From contig JAQYUZ010000024.1 in the NCBI GenBank assembly GCA_033819885.1, positions 62,001 through 126,000 of the forward strand: a DNA stretch of 64,000 nt, given 5' to 3'. The translations under genes were made by a program, and so were the position numbers. Of the stretch, positions 50,146 through 62,633 are shown in pieces. The notes beneath the pieces were generated by a model. It did no database searches and was not told the DNA's origin. It saw only the letters and a program-made list of their open reading frames with translations. Origin of the DNA: Microbotryomycetes sp. JL201 (taxonomy: Eukaryota; Basidiomycota; Microbotryomycetes). Position 1 is the first letter of the stretch. Every line of letters begins with the position of its first letter.

Positions 50146-52302
50146 ATGGCGACGGGGTTGAACTTGGCACTGTCGAATCTCAGCTTTGCGCTCGAAGCAC
50201 TGCCGACTGCCCTGTCCCCCAAGCCGCTTGCACAGCTTCCTCGACTCCTAACAACGCTCGCTCAAGATCTGACACCTCTTTCCGAGACATTGTTCCGGGT
50301 CGAACAGCAAGCCCAATTGAGCAATGCTACATTTGTGGCGGCAGGATTGACGACCACCTTGAATGGTTTGGTGTCGACCATACCAAAGAGTGATGTACAA
50401 GCTTCAGATCGAGACACCCTTTTGGCGATCATCGAAACAGGAACGACACCATACACGGTCATGACGACGTGGGCACCCGAGGTTTGGGCGATTCTTGCGA
50501 GTCTGACAGGAACAGGTCGCGCAACTAGGTGCTTACCTTGTCTTGCTCTACAGTTGATGTTTTTGTTTGGACTGGTATGCAAAGGAACATTGGCAGTCCT
50601 CGTGAAACGGCGGGCCGTCGAACGAGCCAGAATTGCCCATGTCGGGTTCGTTAACGGCGGCGTCATGCTTGATCGAGAAATGGCAAAACTCGTGCTCACA
50701 AAGCCGGCAAAAGCAATGTGAGTCGACTTGTTTCTCATTGCCAAGTGCAGGATCACGTAATCCAACTCAACCTTGTTTGACTTATGCTGCTCTGTGAAAT
50801 TTTCACACGCTATACAGGATTGGCCATTCAATGAACTTGATTGTCTCTACGGTTGTGCTCGGTCTCCAACTTGCTGCATACCGCATGTTTGCTGTCCCGG
50901 CTCAACCCATGCGTTTCATCGACGTTAAACTCGTTCTCGTCAGCATCAAACTCTTGTCTGTCGCTTACGCCGTCGAACTGTGCTTTGTCGACGTCAACCC
51001 AGAAATCGTTTTGCATCACGTCTTTACGTTTGCATTGTTCTTGGCAGGGCAAGTGTGCGCTTACCGAACGAGTTCACCCAAGTTTTTTCGTTTGGCGAAT
51101 TGGTTGACGTTGCAAGCGACACTGGAACAACCAACTTACTTTGCGATGATGTGTTACCATTCGACGACCTACCTTCGTTTGCAAAACTCAAAGACAGACA
51201 GGCAGCAAACGTTGCTCAAATCGTGTTATAGATCGCTCGTGTTGACAAAGTGGATCACGTATCCTCAAAAAATCGTACCGGCCGTCATGTCATTGTATTG
51301 GCTTGGTCGAAGTGAGTCCAACAAAACATCGTCGAAAGCTGATCCGACTGATGAGCTCTACGCTACGTGACAGTGTGGAACGACATTGATCACGTGTCTG
51401 ACGGCAGGTTCTGGATTGGTTGGTGTTTGAGCCTTGTCGTCACATTGCTCATTCTTCAAATCAAGTTTTGTGATGACATTTGGCCCTTGACGGCTTACGT
51501 TCGTTCAAAACTTGACGCTTCCACACTGTCGTTCGCTGTTGAACGTGGCGAACCTGTGCCGAGGACTGGACCAGTCATGACCCTAGTATTTCACATTTTT
51601 GCAAGACGGCATGGCGCAAGTCGGAGAGAACCCCGCCAATTAGACGGTACAGGTTCAGTGTCACCATCGACGATTGATTTCAAGCACTTTTCAGAATTCT
51701 CAAAAACCTCGTCGTCCTCCGTCACCAAGTCACCTTTTCCGAGTGGAGGTGGCCACGGCATCGGAGCGAACGAGTTGCCGATTGCCATGCTGTTTGTTCA
51801 TCAATCCGCGAGTCAGAACGAGGTATCAGATGAGTCTAATCAGTCGTCCTTCATGCTCGGAGATGTCGAGTTGGCACGCCAAGGAGAATCAGTAAAGACG
51901 AGAACGACGAGTTTACAGAGGTCTCTGTCCGAGACTGTGTCGAAAACCCGCGTTGAAGGTGAGAAAGCGATTAAAAGCGATTAGGTATTCAGACGCATGC
52001 TCGACATCTGATTCTGTACCGCGCTTGTCTGTCTGTCAGCACCACGTCCGATCCGCTCACGTTCGAGTCACAATCTGGGTTCGATTCGTCGCAGCGACGT
52101 CTCTGTTGTCAGCCTAGCTGCGTCCGAAGGGCAAGAATTCTCGTCTGCCTTGATGCATTTGCCAGAGGTTACTGTCAAGACTGACGCTGACGAGATCAAG
52201 ACGTTGTCCGAATCGGGTTCGAATTGTGGCGACGAGGTATGCGCTGGGCACCAGACAGAGACATCTGGTGAGTCGGCACAAGACGATGCGGCTCAGGCGT
52301 GA
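50146..52302 (+). CDS. Multi-pass membrane protein, unrecognised (TLC-like features)
   Basis: I do not recognise the family. Start at 50146 (MATGLNLALSNLSFALEAL). An N-terminal region of about 110 residues precedes five or six membrane segments: LMFLFGLVCKGTLAVLV, LIVSTVVLGLQLAAYRMF, VKLVLVSIKLLSVAYAVEL, HHVFTFALFLAGQVCAY and FWIGWCLSLVVTLLILQI. The HHVFTF motif and the spacing recall TLC-domain proteins, which is suggestive only. The C-terminal 200 residues are polar, Ser-rich and acidic, with an intron at GAAG/GTGAGA near 51960. It ends SAQDDAAQA at 52302. All introns are GT-AG. Confidence 0.7.
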
Positions 52303-52477
52303 AAGGTATTCGGTATATTTGGATTTTAAGGTGCGCTGGTCGCCAACCGGGAACTATTTCTGAGGACAGTGAGACGAGCATGCTCTTTGACTTTGTCGTG
52401 CAGTCTTTAGCAGAGTGTAGAGTACTAGTTGATATCTCAAGACGTCGTGGTATCTTACTTTGCTCGCTTCGGGGGAG

Positions 52478-55090
52478 ATGATTGTCGTGCGCGGCGGGCT
52501 TTGCCCGAGACGCCTCGACGCCTTTGGTCCGATGATGGTCGACAGGTGGCCGGACGCGGCGAACGGTGCAAGTCCGACGTCTTCTGCGTCGTCGTACTAT
52601 TCGCTCTCGCCGTCCGGGTCAACGTCGTGGCCGGCGACGGGCGGAGGCGCGGCGTTGCCCCCACACGCGGCGGGGGCGTGGTCGACACCGGACCACCAGC
52701 TGTACGCAACCTGGCACCAGCAGCAGCAGCAGCAGCTAGAGCTGCTAGAGCACCAGCGCCGAATGTCGATGCACGCTCACACGCTCTCGCGCGAGCACAG
52801 CGCACCCGGTTCGAGCGCAGACTCGCCCGCTCCGTCCACCAGCACAGCCTCGCACAGCGCCGCAGCGACGACATCGGCAGGGCCACTCAGGCACAAATCG
52901 CAAGCAGGCCAGGTCCAGCGTAACGTTCCGTGCACGCGCTGCCGCTCGGCGCGCAGGAGCTGCGTCTGGCACGACGACGGCGACGATAACGACTTGTCGA
53001 CATGCAAGCGCTGTCAAAGACTAAAAGTTGAATGCTCAGGCCCGACAAAGCAAGTTGACGTCCGGAACGCGAATCTCGGACAGTCTGCTGACCGTCTTGC
53101 CCCCCCGGCTCGCAGACGGCCTCGAAAGATGACAGATATGACGCTGCAGGCATACCGGACCAAACCGAGACTTCACTCGAGCGACGACTCGACCTTGTGG
53201 CTGGGACCAACATCTCCTAGCGCCCAGATGGCAACACATGCCATGTCGTACAGTCTGAGCTACCATCTCGTCAACAGTTCGTTTTTTTTGCGCCCATCGT
53301 GCCGTCTTCAAAACCTGTAGACACTCACCCGCCCATTGTTTGTACCCATGCAGCTTTCCTCGGCCTCGGCAACTCGGTCGGATTCATGGGCATCGACTCG
53401 AATTCGTTTGCAGAACGCTTTCGCAAGTCCAGAGGGCGCGCCACACAGTTGGATGAAGACAGCGAGATGCTCGCGACAATCTACATGTTGGCTGGTGCTC
53501 AACTGTCGAATCATTCAGTGGGTTCGAGCGGACTATTTTCTGTTGCACGTAAAACTTATAGTCAACGTTTCACGGTCGGCAGTCCATCGTCGGCGGCGGA
53601 TCAACGGACCTCCAAGTACCGCAATTTGGCACGTTCAGGACCTCTTCAGAAGTACCAAACATTGTACAAGTGGGCAGACGGCGGAGACCGGCGCTCAGCT
53701 CGCTGCGAGACCAACTAAAGTCAAAAGTGCTCAACTTGACTTTCGACGAAAACAGTCGCTCGTTGCAGCAAGATGCAGACAGGCTGGCAATTTGTTGGAT
53801 GGCATTGGACGGCGCATTCCTGGGAGAGTTTGAGCCGGAACGACATGCCGGATTGGGCAAAACGGTCACCGAAGGAGTCAAGCTGCTCGAGAACCCGGAC
53901 TGCGTTGGCGAAATCCGAGACAAAATCTTGTTGTACTTGCAAGGCATTGCCGTGAGTCTTTGTTGGACCGGTCACGAACCATCGGACTTGTGCTGACTCG
54001 ACGAATGATAATCACTACAGCGCGAGGAGCTGAGGGCCACCTACTCGGCGGGTTTCGTGTCTGCCATTACACCCGACATGTACTCGGCCATCTTTGGACC
54101 TCCAACCGCTCCGTTGCCCTTGCCAGAATTGACCGTCGAACAAAAAGAAATACTGTTTTTTCTTCGTCCGACGACACCTCAGGCGCTGCATCGAATCTTT
54201 GACGACCACGGCCTGGCCGTCGAGGCATTCTATGACGCCTTGGCTCATTTGCTCGTTTTTTCACCAACGTCGTCCGCGCCTGTCGTCGTAGAACGATGCT
54301 GGCAAGCTTTGGATCACGTCGAACAGTACCTGCAGCATTGGATGCGAGGTATCGTTACTGACCCAAGATTCCAAGCGATGGACGCTGAAAGTCAAGGTCG
54401 ACGGCCTTTGGCCTTTGTTCAACAAGCTTGGCAAGAGGAGATTTTGGGAAGTTTGGTCTTGTGGGGATGTCATCACGCATTGATGCGGAAAGGTGATGAG
54501 CCTTTGTTGCTCAAGACGAGCGAGACGAGATTAAAGGACAGCTTGACGAGAATCGCACGAGGCGTCGAATTAATGTTGGATCTGCCTCTGAGGCCGATCG
54601 GGATGTTGTTGACGATGGAGAGGGTCAGTCTGGCGATTGAACATTACAGTGGACCACTGTTGGAGCAGTGGGTGGCAGAAAATCCTCAATTGTGTACGAG
54701 GTCAGTGGGCGTGTGTCTGTATGTTTACCGAACAGGTCCCCGGAAGCGCTCACGGTTACGTCGCACACAGAATGCTCGACGGACTCAAATTTGCGAGCTT
54801 TGGCTTGGACGAGGCGTCGAGGGTAGTCGAAGAGATTGAATCAATCCTCGACAGGACTCATCCAGGTGAGCCATAATTGGATTGCGGTTGTGCTGTCTCG
54901 ACCTCTGACCGCCGCTTGCCTCGTTCATGCAGGTCATGTTTCCGGCGCAAACAGCGATGTCGAGTCGTTGGCGGCCAAAATCGTCCAAAGTGCGCTGCAG
55001 GAACTGAGTGACTTGTCGAGTGCGAGCGGGAGCAGTCCGGCGAGTTCGAGCCGAAGTGGAGCGAGCAGTCTCGGTCGAGCTGCACAGTAA
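52478..55090 (+). CDS. Zn2Cys6 transcription factor (second)
   Basis: Start at 52478 (MIVVRGG) or 52523. A Gln-rich N-terminus (HQQQQQQLELL) and Ser/Ala-rich segment precede the cluster CTRCRSARRSC, then TCKRCQRLKVEC, giving C-X2-C-X6-C-X13-C-X2-C-X6-C. After a 76-bp intron, joining SYHLVN to TFLGLGNSVGFMG, come ATIYMLAGAQLSNHS and RDQLKSKVLNLTFDENSRSL, then CWMALDGAFLGEF and REELRATYSAGFV, DHVEQYLQHWMRG and RIARGVELMLDLPLRPIGM. The fit is to a fungal-specific regulatory domain. It ends SSLGRAAQ at 55090. Most introns are near 55-75 bp. Targets unknown. Confidence 0.85.
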
Positions 55091-55479
55091 AGTAGAGTCA
55101 GAAGCTCATGATACACGGAAAGGTATTTGTTGTTGCAACGATCACATTCGCAAGCGAGTGGACAGCGCCTCCTGTTTGATGGTTGACGCGTCGCGTCACG
55201 CGCGGTATTTTCTATCCGCCGTCCTCGCCAGGTTCCGCTTGCGTGCGCCTTCTGGCAAAAGGTCAGTGTCAAGTGAAGCACCTGGAACCATCGCCTGGCT
55301 GCGAGTGCGGCGCCGTTGACGGCCGAACCAGAGTGCGCGTGCGCGCACGCGTCCGTTTCCCGAACGTGCAGCAAGTCCCGGGCACACGGCAACAAATGCA
55401 CGAGTCCAATCAGTGTTTCAAGGACTTGCCGCGCTGACTGTATAAATCTCTGTTCCTCTCCTGCGCTTGCTTCCGCTTG
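55091..55479. other. Intergenic upstream of SPT16
   Basis: About 390 bp. A TATAAATC box lies at 55441-55448, facing the plus-strand SPT16 gene. Nothing else is evident. Confidence 0.5.
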
Positions 55480-58400
55480 ATGCCGCCCTCTGTGACTTGA
55501 ACGCTCGTCTGCGCCTTGCTGCCACATATTGGTGACAACACTACAGCGATTCCGTGCACTCGAGCTCCCCTGGTGCACCGTTTGCGCTCGTGAGAGGCGT
55601 CACTCTCCGCATCGAGAACGCCCTACGACCGAGCTTCAAGCCTGTGCGCGCTCGCACTAGTACGTCAAGAGTGAGCTCGCCATTTCTCGTCATTCACCGG
55701 AAGAAACAGGGCCGGCGAGTCTGACGTTACCGGAACAGTGGGAGACGTGGTTATTTCAGCAACAACGTTTCATCGACGAGCGGCCAAACTGTTCAAGAGC
55801 TGGGCTGTACGTAGACGCAGTCTGCATCAGCGGACCTGAACATCTCGGGTTGAAAAGAATACGCCTCCAGTGCTGACGTCGTGACTCGATACAGAGCGCT
55901 GACGAAGATGCCGCACCCCTCGGAGACGTCGAGTGGCTGTTGGTCGTCGCGGGCAACTCTGACGAAGAAAATCCGTACCGAAAAGGATCAGCGTTACAGG
56001 TCGGTTGATTATTGATCACATGGTCACGTCCTTGTGGCTTTCTTTGACCTTACCTGGCCACATACAGTCGTATCTGCTCGGTTACGAGTTTCCGAGCACG
56101 CTCATGATGCTCGGCAACAACAAGGTTTTCTTCGTCGTCTCGAGCTCGAAAGCCAAATTGCTTCAGACCCTCAAGACACCGCCAGAAGGGCAAGACGACA
56201 AGGTCGAGGTAGAAATTCTCGTCCGGTCAAAGGACGACAACGAAAACAAAGAGCTATTCCTCAAGGTGATCAATTTGATCGGAGATGGCAACAAGGTCGG
56301 CACCTTGCCAAAGGACAAGATGGCCGGCAAGTTTGTCACAGAGTGGCAGAACGTGTTGTCGTCTTCGGGCAAAGACTTGAAAGAGGTCGACGTGGCCGCG
56401 GGTGTGTCTGCCTTGATGGCGTCAAAGGAGCCGGAGGAGATTCAGAACGAAACATATGCGGCAAAGATGACAAACAAGTTGATGAGTCATTTCTCGGACG
56501 CGATGAGCGCCGCAATCGACGGTCAAAAGAAGATTACGCACGAAGAGTTGGGAGAACAAATCGAACAAAAGTTGGAAGACGGAAAGTTCTGGAAGAGGCA
56601 GAATCTTGGAGACGACGTGCGTTCAAGCCTTTATATCGATCCCGAAAACTTTGCTGATCTCTTCCTGCTCCTAGTTCGAGACTGGATTCGGCGATTGGTG
56701 CTACTCGCCCATCATTCAATCTGGTGGCAACTATGATTTAAAGTCGTCGGCACAAACTGACGACCAACGACTCAAGCCCGGCGTCATTTTGTGCTCGCTC
56801 GGCATCCGGTACAAGTCGTACTGCAGCAATGTTGGTCGAACGTTCATGATCGATCCCCACGCGGTGAGTTCTTCAGCGAATTGTCTATTCGTTCGCCGAA
56901 AACTGAGCGAATACCGCTCACGTCACGACAGACCCAAGACAAAAACTACATGTACTTGCTCGAGCTGCAGAAGTTTGTTGTTGGAGAGCTCAAGGAGGGT
57001 GTCACGTGCCGAGACGTGTACGTCAAGGCGCTTGAAAAGATTCAAACAGACCGCGAAGATTTGCTCCCGCATTTTGTCAAGACGTGCGGTTTTGCTGTAA
57101 GTTGGCCTCCATTTCTGTTTGGCCATCAGACTTTGCAACTGACGGTCCTCGCCATCGGACACAGATGGGCCTCGAATTCCGTGATTCGGCGTACACGCTT
57201 GGACCGAAATGCACCCGCAAGATCAAGAACGACATGATTTTTTCAGTCTCGCTTGGTTTCCAAAACCTTCCAGACCCAAAGAAAGACGGTCAAGTGTACG
57301 CTATTTCGTTGATCGACACCGTCAAAACAGGTCCGACGGGTGGGCAAATCTTGTCCGAGGGCATGAAGCACAAGGACGACGTCATGTTCTTCATGGAGGA
57401 CGATGAGGAAGACAAGAAGCCTTCCAAGAACCGCAGGAGTGACGCTGGCGCTGCCAACGGTCGATCCAAGAACCAGGCTCCGACGGCCGTCGTCAAGAGC
57501 AAGTTGCGAAACGAAAACCGTGAGGTGGACGCAGACTCTCTGAACAGGCGAAAGCAGCATCAAAGAGAACTAGCAGCGAGGCGACAAGAGGACGGCTTGG
57601 AAAGGTACGCTGAAGGAGCAGGCGCCGGAGGGCAGCGTGAGAAGCAATGGCGCAGGTTCGAGTCGTACGCTCGCGACAATCAATTGCCGGAAGCCGTCGC
57701 CAGTCAAAAGGTGCGCTTGCTTCTCGTCGAACATTTGCATCTCAGTCAGCGGACTAAACACTTTCTCAACTTGGATACCAGATCGTCATTGATGCTCGCC
57801 GCAACACTGTCATCTTGCCGATCAACGGTTTTGCAGTGCCTTTCCATATCAATACTCTTAAGAGCTTGATCAAACAGGAAGAAGGCGACTACACCGTATT
57901 GCGCTTCATGTTCACGACACCTGGTGCTATCACTGGCAAAAAAGAAGACACCGCAAGTCGCAATCATCGTCAGGCGCTGTTTTTCACCTGAGCTGACAGA
58001 CCTCGATTGCAGCCTTTCGAAGACCCGACGGCCACATTCATCCGAGGTGTGACGTACAGAAGCACAGACTCGTTCAGATTCACCGAGCTGCACAAAGAGA
58101 TCAATGATCTGAAGAAAGCGGCCGTCAAACGTGAAGCCGAGCGCAAGGAAATGGCTGACGTAGTCGAGCAAGACAAACTCATCGAGGTCAAAGGTTTGTG
58201 GATACGATTCTCTTATGAGATGACAGCCCCTAAACAATGACTAATGACTGGGATATATAGGCAAGCGACCAATCAGGTTGACGGACGTCCAGGTGCGACC
58301 GTCTTTCGACGGAAAGAGGCAGTCTGGCGACGTCGAGATTCACACGAATGGTATTCGGTACCAATCATCACTCAAAAATGAGCAAAAGATCGGTGCGGTC

Positions 58401-59666
58401 TTTGTCCGAACAAACGTTGAAAACTGAATTCCTGACAAGATGTTCGATAGACGTCTTGTTCTCCAATATCAAGCACTTGTTCTTCCAGCCTTGTGACCAC
58501 GAACTCGTCGTCATTTTGCACATTCACCTCAAGAACCCAATTCTAATTGGCAAAAAGAAGGCCAAAGACGTCCAGTTCTTCCGAGAAGTGTCTGACGCCT
58601 CGTTCGACGAGACGGGCAACAAGAAGAGGAGAAAGAACTATCATGACGAGGACGAGTTGGAAATGGAGCAAGAGGAGCGCAAGCGGAGAGCGGACCTGAA
58701 CAAGTACTTTAAAGCCTTCTCTGACAAGATCGCCGAAGCCGTGAGTCTCCGTCGTCAAGGTTCAAGTTTGAGGTGGACTGATTGCGCGCGTGCGCGCGCC
58801 TGCCCAGGCCGACAACAGATTTGAAGTCGACATTCCGTTCCGCGAACTAGGATTCAATGGCGTGCCGTTCCGCTCTAACGTTCTCTTGCAACCTTCGACG
58901 GACGCGCTCGTGTTTTTGACCGAACCGCCATTCCTCGTCTTGTCATTGGCCGAGATTGAGATTGCGCACCTCGAGCGCGTGCAGTACGGACTGAAGAATT
59001 TCGACATGGTGTTTGTGTTCCAAGACTTTGCGAGGACGCCGATCCACATCAATACAATTCCAATGAATCAGCTCGATACGGTCAAAGACTGGCTAGAGTG
59101 AGTTCGGGCGAGACTTGTTCGCCAGCGCCAGAATGGAAAGAGTTGACGCAAAAGCTTCTGTCTACAGCTCGTCAGACATACCATACTCTGAGGGCCCTGT
59201 CAACCTGAACTGGGTCGCCATCGTACGTGCTCTCGTTATTGCAGAGATTCCCTGTTTCGTCGCGCTGACAGGTTGTTCTCGATCGAATGCACCGTAAATG
59301 TTGCAGATGAAAACTGTCAACGAAGATCCTTACGAGTTCTTCAAAGAAGGCGGCTGGGGTTTCCTGCAAGATCAGGAAGCCGAATCTGGTTCGGACGATG
59401 ACTCTGACGACGAGTCCGAGTTCAACGTGTCTGATGCCGAGTCGGAAGAGGATGATGATGATTCAGAATCTGACTTTGACGATGATGCGTCTGACGATGA
59501 CGACGACGACGGTTCGGACGCCGAGGACGTGAGCGCAGACGATTGGAGTGAAGCTGAAGACAAGTTGGTCAAAAAGGACAATGAGAGAAAGGCCAACGGG
59601 AAAAAATCAAAGTACGACAGTGCCAGTGAGGACGAGAAACCGAAAAAATCAAAATCGAGAAAGTGA
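55480..59666 (+). CDS. SPT16: Spt16, large subunit of the FACT histone chaperone
   Basis: FACT reorganises nucleosomes during transcription and replication. The first exon I can support reads [13 protein letters not shown] (55768-55806). The start is unresolved: 55480 is the nearest ATG upstream but needs a splice I cannot confirm. Later exons show [20 protein letters not shown], then [13 protein letters not shown] and [18 protein letters not shown], the aminopeptidase-like domain; [36 protein letters not shown] and [17 protein letters not shown]; then [20 protein letters not shown] and [19 protein letters not shown], ending [13 protein letters not shown] and a long acidic tail to SKSRK. One intron (57953-58012) has a GC donor; all others are GT-AG. 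Identity is certain. Confidence 0.95.
57953..58012 (+). other. GC-AG intron in SPT16
   Basis: Donor GACACC/GCAAGT, acceptor TTGCAG/CCT, phase 0, branch GCTGAC. It joins ITGKKEDT to [12 protein letters not shown], a strongly conserved Spt16 segment. Confidence 0.94.
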
Positions 59667-60133
59667 AATGGTTGTCCTGGCTTTGGGGTTCACGTTCGTG
59701 ACGAAACCAAAAAAAGAGGGGGAAAATCGTAAGCTTGATTTTCAACATCGTTCGTGTATTATTGTGTGTGTGTGTGCGTGTAGGATGGCCAGTGTTGGAC
59801 CGCGTGATGATCAATGTAGTACATGCATTTCGATGAAGGTGCGTTCGAGATGAACGTCGTCGCGTAACCTTGGCATGATGGGAACACAAGGGACCAGAGC
59901 TACAAGGCGAGATGGACATTCCAAGTCAAGTGGATTGAAAGCTACAAGCGGTCTGAGACACGAACCATTCAAAACGGCGCGCGCTGTGACATTTAAACAA
60001 AGGGACGAATTCAACAAACGAGAAAGGAAGCAGGAACCGAAAGAAGATTGAAAAGAAAAGAAAAAAAAACGTGTCAAAAGTAGAATCATGTCGTGGGTTT
60101 CGTTCTCGGTCAAGTTTGAGTCGCTCGTGTCAT
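59667..60133. other. Convergent intergenic region
   Basis: About 470 bp between SPT16 and the secreted-protein gene; both 3' ends lie here. GT repeats occur near 59764-59780 and A-rich stretches near 60050-60070. No coding signal. Confidence 0.5.
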
Positions 60134-61445
60134 TTAACGTTTGACGAGTCGTGCCATCTTGCTGTGAGCAGCTGGTACAGGCACAATGGTGGCTGACTTT
60201 TGTGCCACAGGTGCTGCGACTGCGGGTGCGACAGGTGCTTTGACAGGTGCTGCGGGTACAGCAGCAGGCTTCTGGTTGGACGTCGTCGTCGTCTTGTTAT
60301 TGTTCGAATTGGCCACTGGCGTCACGGGCTTGATCACGGCCGGTTTGGGGACAACGACTTTGTCCGGAGTCGCTGCGACAGCTTGCTTGTGAGGAGGGTA
60401 GAACCACGTCTTGGAACCAGAGTTGCGAGGCACAAACGTCAAGGTCTGCTCGAAGCGATGCCGAAACTCTGTCAGCTCCCGAGAGATTCCTTATCGATTG
60501 CTCGGGAGATCGAGCGAGCGAACGAGCGGGACGCACCAATGGTGATCCTCCCGTATCGGGGTTTGCCTTTTTCCACAAGTCATAGTTGCCCGTCGCTACC
60601 AGTCCGTCTTCGCTCCAGGCGACAAACGTCAAAGGAACCTGTGATCCATCGGCAGCCGTCCACGATGCTGTGAGTTGACGCGTCTTGCAGTTGAGCGACC
60701 AAACGGCGGATTCAGCTCCATAAGGTGCACCCATTGAGCTGAGACTCATCGCAAACGTTTTCGGGTTGGCTGTGGAGCGAGAACCGGCAGGAATTAGTTT
60801 TTGGAACAGTGTGTTTTCGAGTGCTTCGAGCCAAGAACTTACTGAGATTGACAGGTGCGACAAAGCCGTACCCACCCGAGTTGGCTCCGAGCGTCGTCGG
60901 CGCATCAGGCACACCCGTAAAAGTTGATATGCCGACGTACGGGATCGGTCCATAAGGGCTAAGCACGCCATACACTGAAAACAATGGCGGCAAATCGTTG
61001 CAAGTCAAGGAGGGCACTCTGAATTTCGCCGCTGCCGCTTGTTCAAACACTGGCGCCCAAACGGCGTCACCATCGAGAGAACCGTCGCCGAGCCAAGCGT
61101 CAGTGTTTGGGCCGGTCAATTTGATCGTGCCATCCTTTGACGTGGCTGGGTCAGGTACGACAGGAGCTTCATGAGGACCTAGCAGGGATGACACGACCTG
61201 GATGAATAGAATGTCAGTCCGCTACACTCTCGCCCGGAAACTACGGCACTGAGGCTGACCCTGTCGACTGAATAGGCGTTGACGTCGAGTGCTTCCTTTG
61301 GGCTGAGGGACGGATCTGCCAGCTTGTTCATATCTGGAGGCAAATGTGGTCCGGGCGGGCGAGGTTCGGGGTTGGCCAAGACGCCGGTCGAGGACGACAG
61401 GACGGCCGCCGCGACGACAAAGACTGACGAAGTTGTAACCCTCAT
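60134..61445 (-). CDS. Unrecognised secreted protein with Ala/Pro/Val-rich tail
   Basis: Start at 61445 with a signal peptide (MRVTTSSVFVVAAAVLSSST) and mature start near ANPEPRPPGP. The intron after YSVDR joins it to VVSSLLGPHEAPVVPD. A globular part follows: LTCNDLPPLFSVYGVLSPYG and GANSGGYGFVAPVNL, then AESAVWSLNCKTRQLTASW with VPLTFVAWSEDGLVATGNYD and TLTFVPRNSGSKTWFYPP. There are two Cys, possibly a disulphide. The C-terminal 90 residues are a Lys-Pro-Val-Ala-rich low-complexity tail (KAPVAPAVAAPVAQ) ending MARLVKR. No catalytic motif is visible. It could be a wall-bound or effector-like protein; that is a guess. Confidence 0.75.
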
Positions 61446-62633
61446 GGTGTCGCGGTCGTCAAAAAGCCCAAATGACCAGTCACTATAGGTGTATTACTGG
61501 CCCCTGGAGCGTGCAGAAAGGCGTCTGCTGTCGCCTGTCGTGTACGAGTTGATCTGAAACCTCTTTAACTGACGCGGCGGTCTGTGCGCTTTTGAGAGGG
61601 AAACCAGCCCTGTGCCGCACGAAACAAGGTAGAGGGGGGAAAAGAGTGACAAGAGGTCGGATGTTGAGAAAAGCACAAAGTGTCTGGCGCAGACCAAGGT
61701 CGCGATGCAGGTCGACGTGCTGGGCAAAGAATCCCGCCTGTCGGGAGGGCTCGAAGCCCGCGCTGCTCCTGATCGCCGCCCTGGCAACTTCCGCTTTCGG
61801 ACAGTGATACAAAAGAGGTAATGCGCTTGGGTAGCACCCGTTGAAACACTTTTGAAACAAGAATGCCGTCAACCCAAATGCGCATGCGCTTCCATGACAT
61901 TATCATGCAAAAGCCGCGCTCGCAGTCGCTTTCAGGGCGAGCAATGGTCGAGCTGTCCTTTTCAGTGACTGCTTTCGACGACTGATGGACCATGTTCATT
62001 TTCTCTGCCGTTGATATACACACGGCTTTTGTGCTTAGAACATGCGCTGCAACAACGGGCTCTGCATTCAATCTCAAAAGCTCTGTAAAAAAGTTTTGGA
62101 GATTCTCGAGGCGCCTGCTCGCGGTTCGTTCTGGCACTGAAATGTCATCATGCTTCTCGGTTGTCCCGGGACAACGATGGGTTCAGGCCAGTCCCCTATG
62201 ATAATGGGAATGCCATTGTTACGAATCCTCCAACGTGCACTTGAGCTCTTGCAAACTTTGTCCTTCTCCGCGAATAACACTGAACGTGGTTGCAAAATTG
62301 TTCTCGAGGTCACCAACGATTACGTTACGCATATGTCTGCATATATATACAGATCAGCTCTCGATTCTGGCTGAAACTCGAGCTCGCAGCCTGCAATACT
62401 CGAGCGATCAGAAGTTGTCGACGATAGAGACAAGGTAGAAACTGCTGATCTGATGATATAATCGCTGCTCAAGGGGCTTGTCATTCACACAAACAGCCAG
62501 GAGGAACGAAACGTTTAATTTGGCAACAAGGCGGGAAATTTCAAGCTGTGTAACCCCCTTTCAACCATGACCCGAGTTTGCTGCAAAGGAATGTCAACGA
62601 ATACGCATCAAATCCGAATCCAAGAACATCGCG
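61446..62633. other. Intergenic between secreted protein and glycerol kinase
   Basis: About 1.2 kb. A TATATATATAC run lies near 62340-62352. A minus-strand open frame at 61830-62137 might encode a small protein (see below) but nothing is convincing. Confidence 0.4.
61830..62137 (-). CDS. Possible small unrecognised open frame
   Basis: Minus-strand reading VLSTKAVCISTAEKMNMVHQ, then CERGFCMIMSWKRMRIWVDG and ILVSKVFQRVL has balanced composition and no internal stop in this stretch. There is no clear start, splice signal or family match, and an upstream fragment (GIPIIIGDWPEPIVVPGQPR) lies in a different frame. It may be a degenerate or chance frame. Confidence 0.2.

Noticed and set aside
53271-53340. 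Apparent frameshift at a run of eight T in the second Zn2Cys6 factor
   Set aside because: The T-run lies inside a 76-bp intron (GTTCGT donor, ATGCAG acceptor) that joins SYHLVN to TFLGLGN in frame, so no frameshift is needed.
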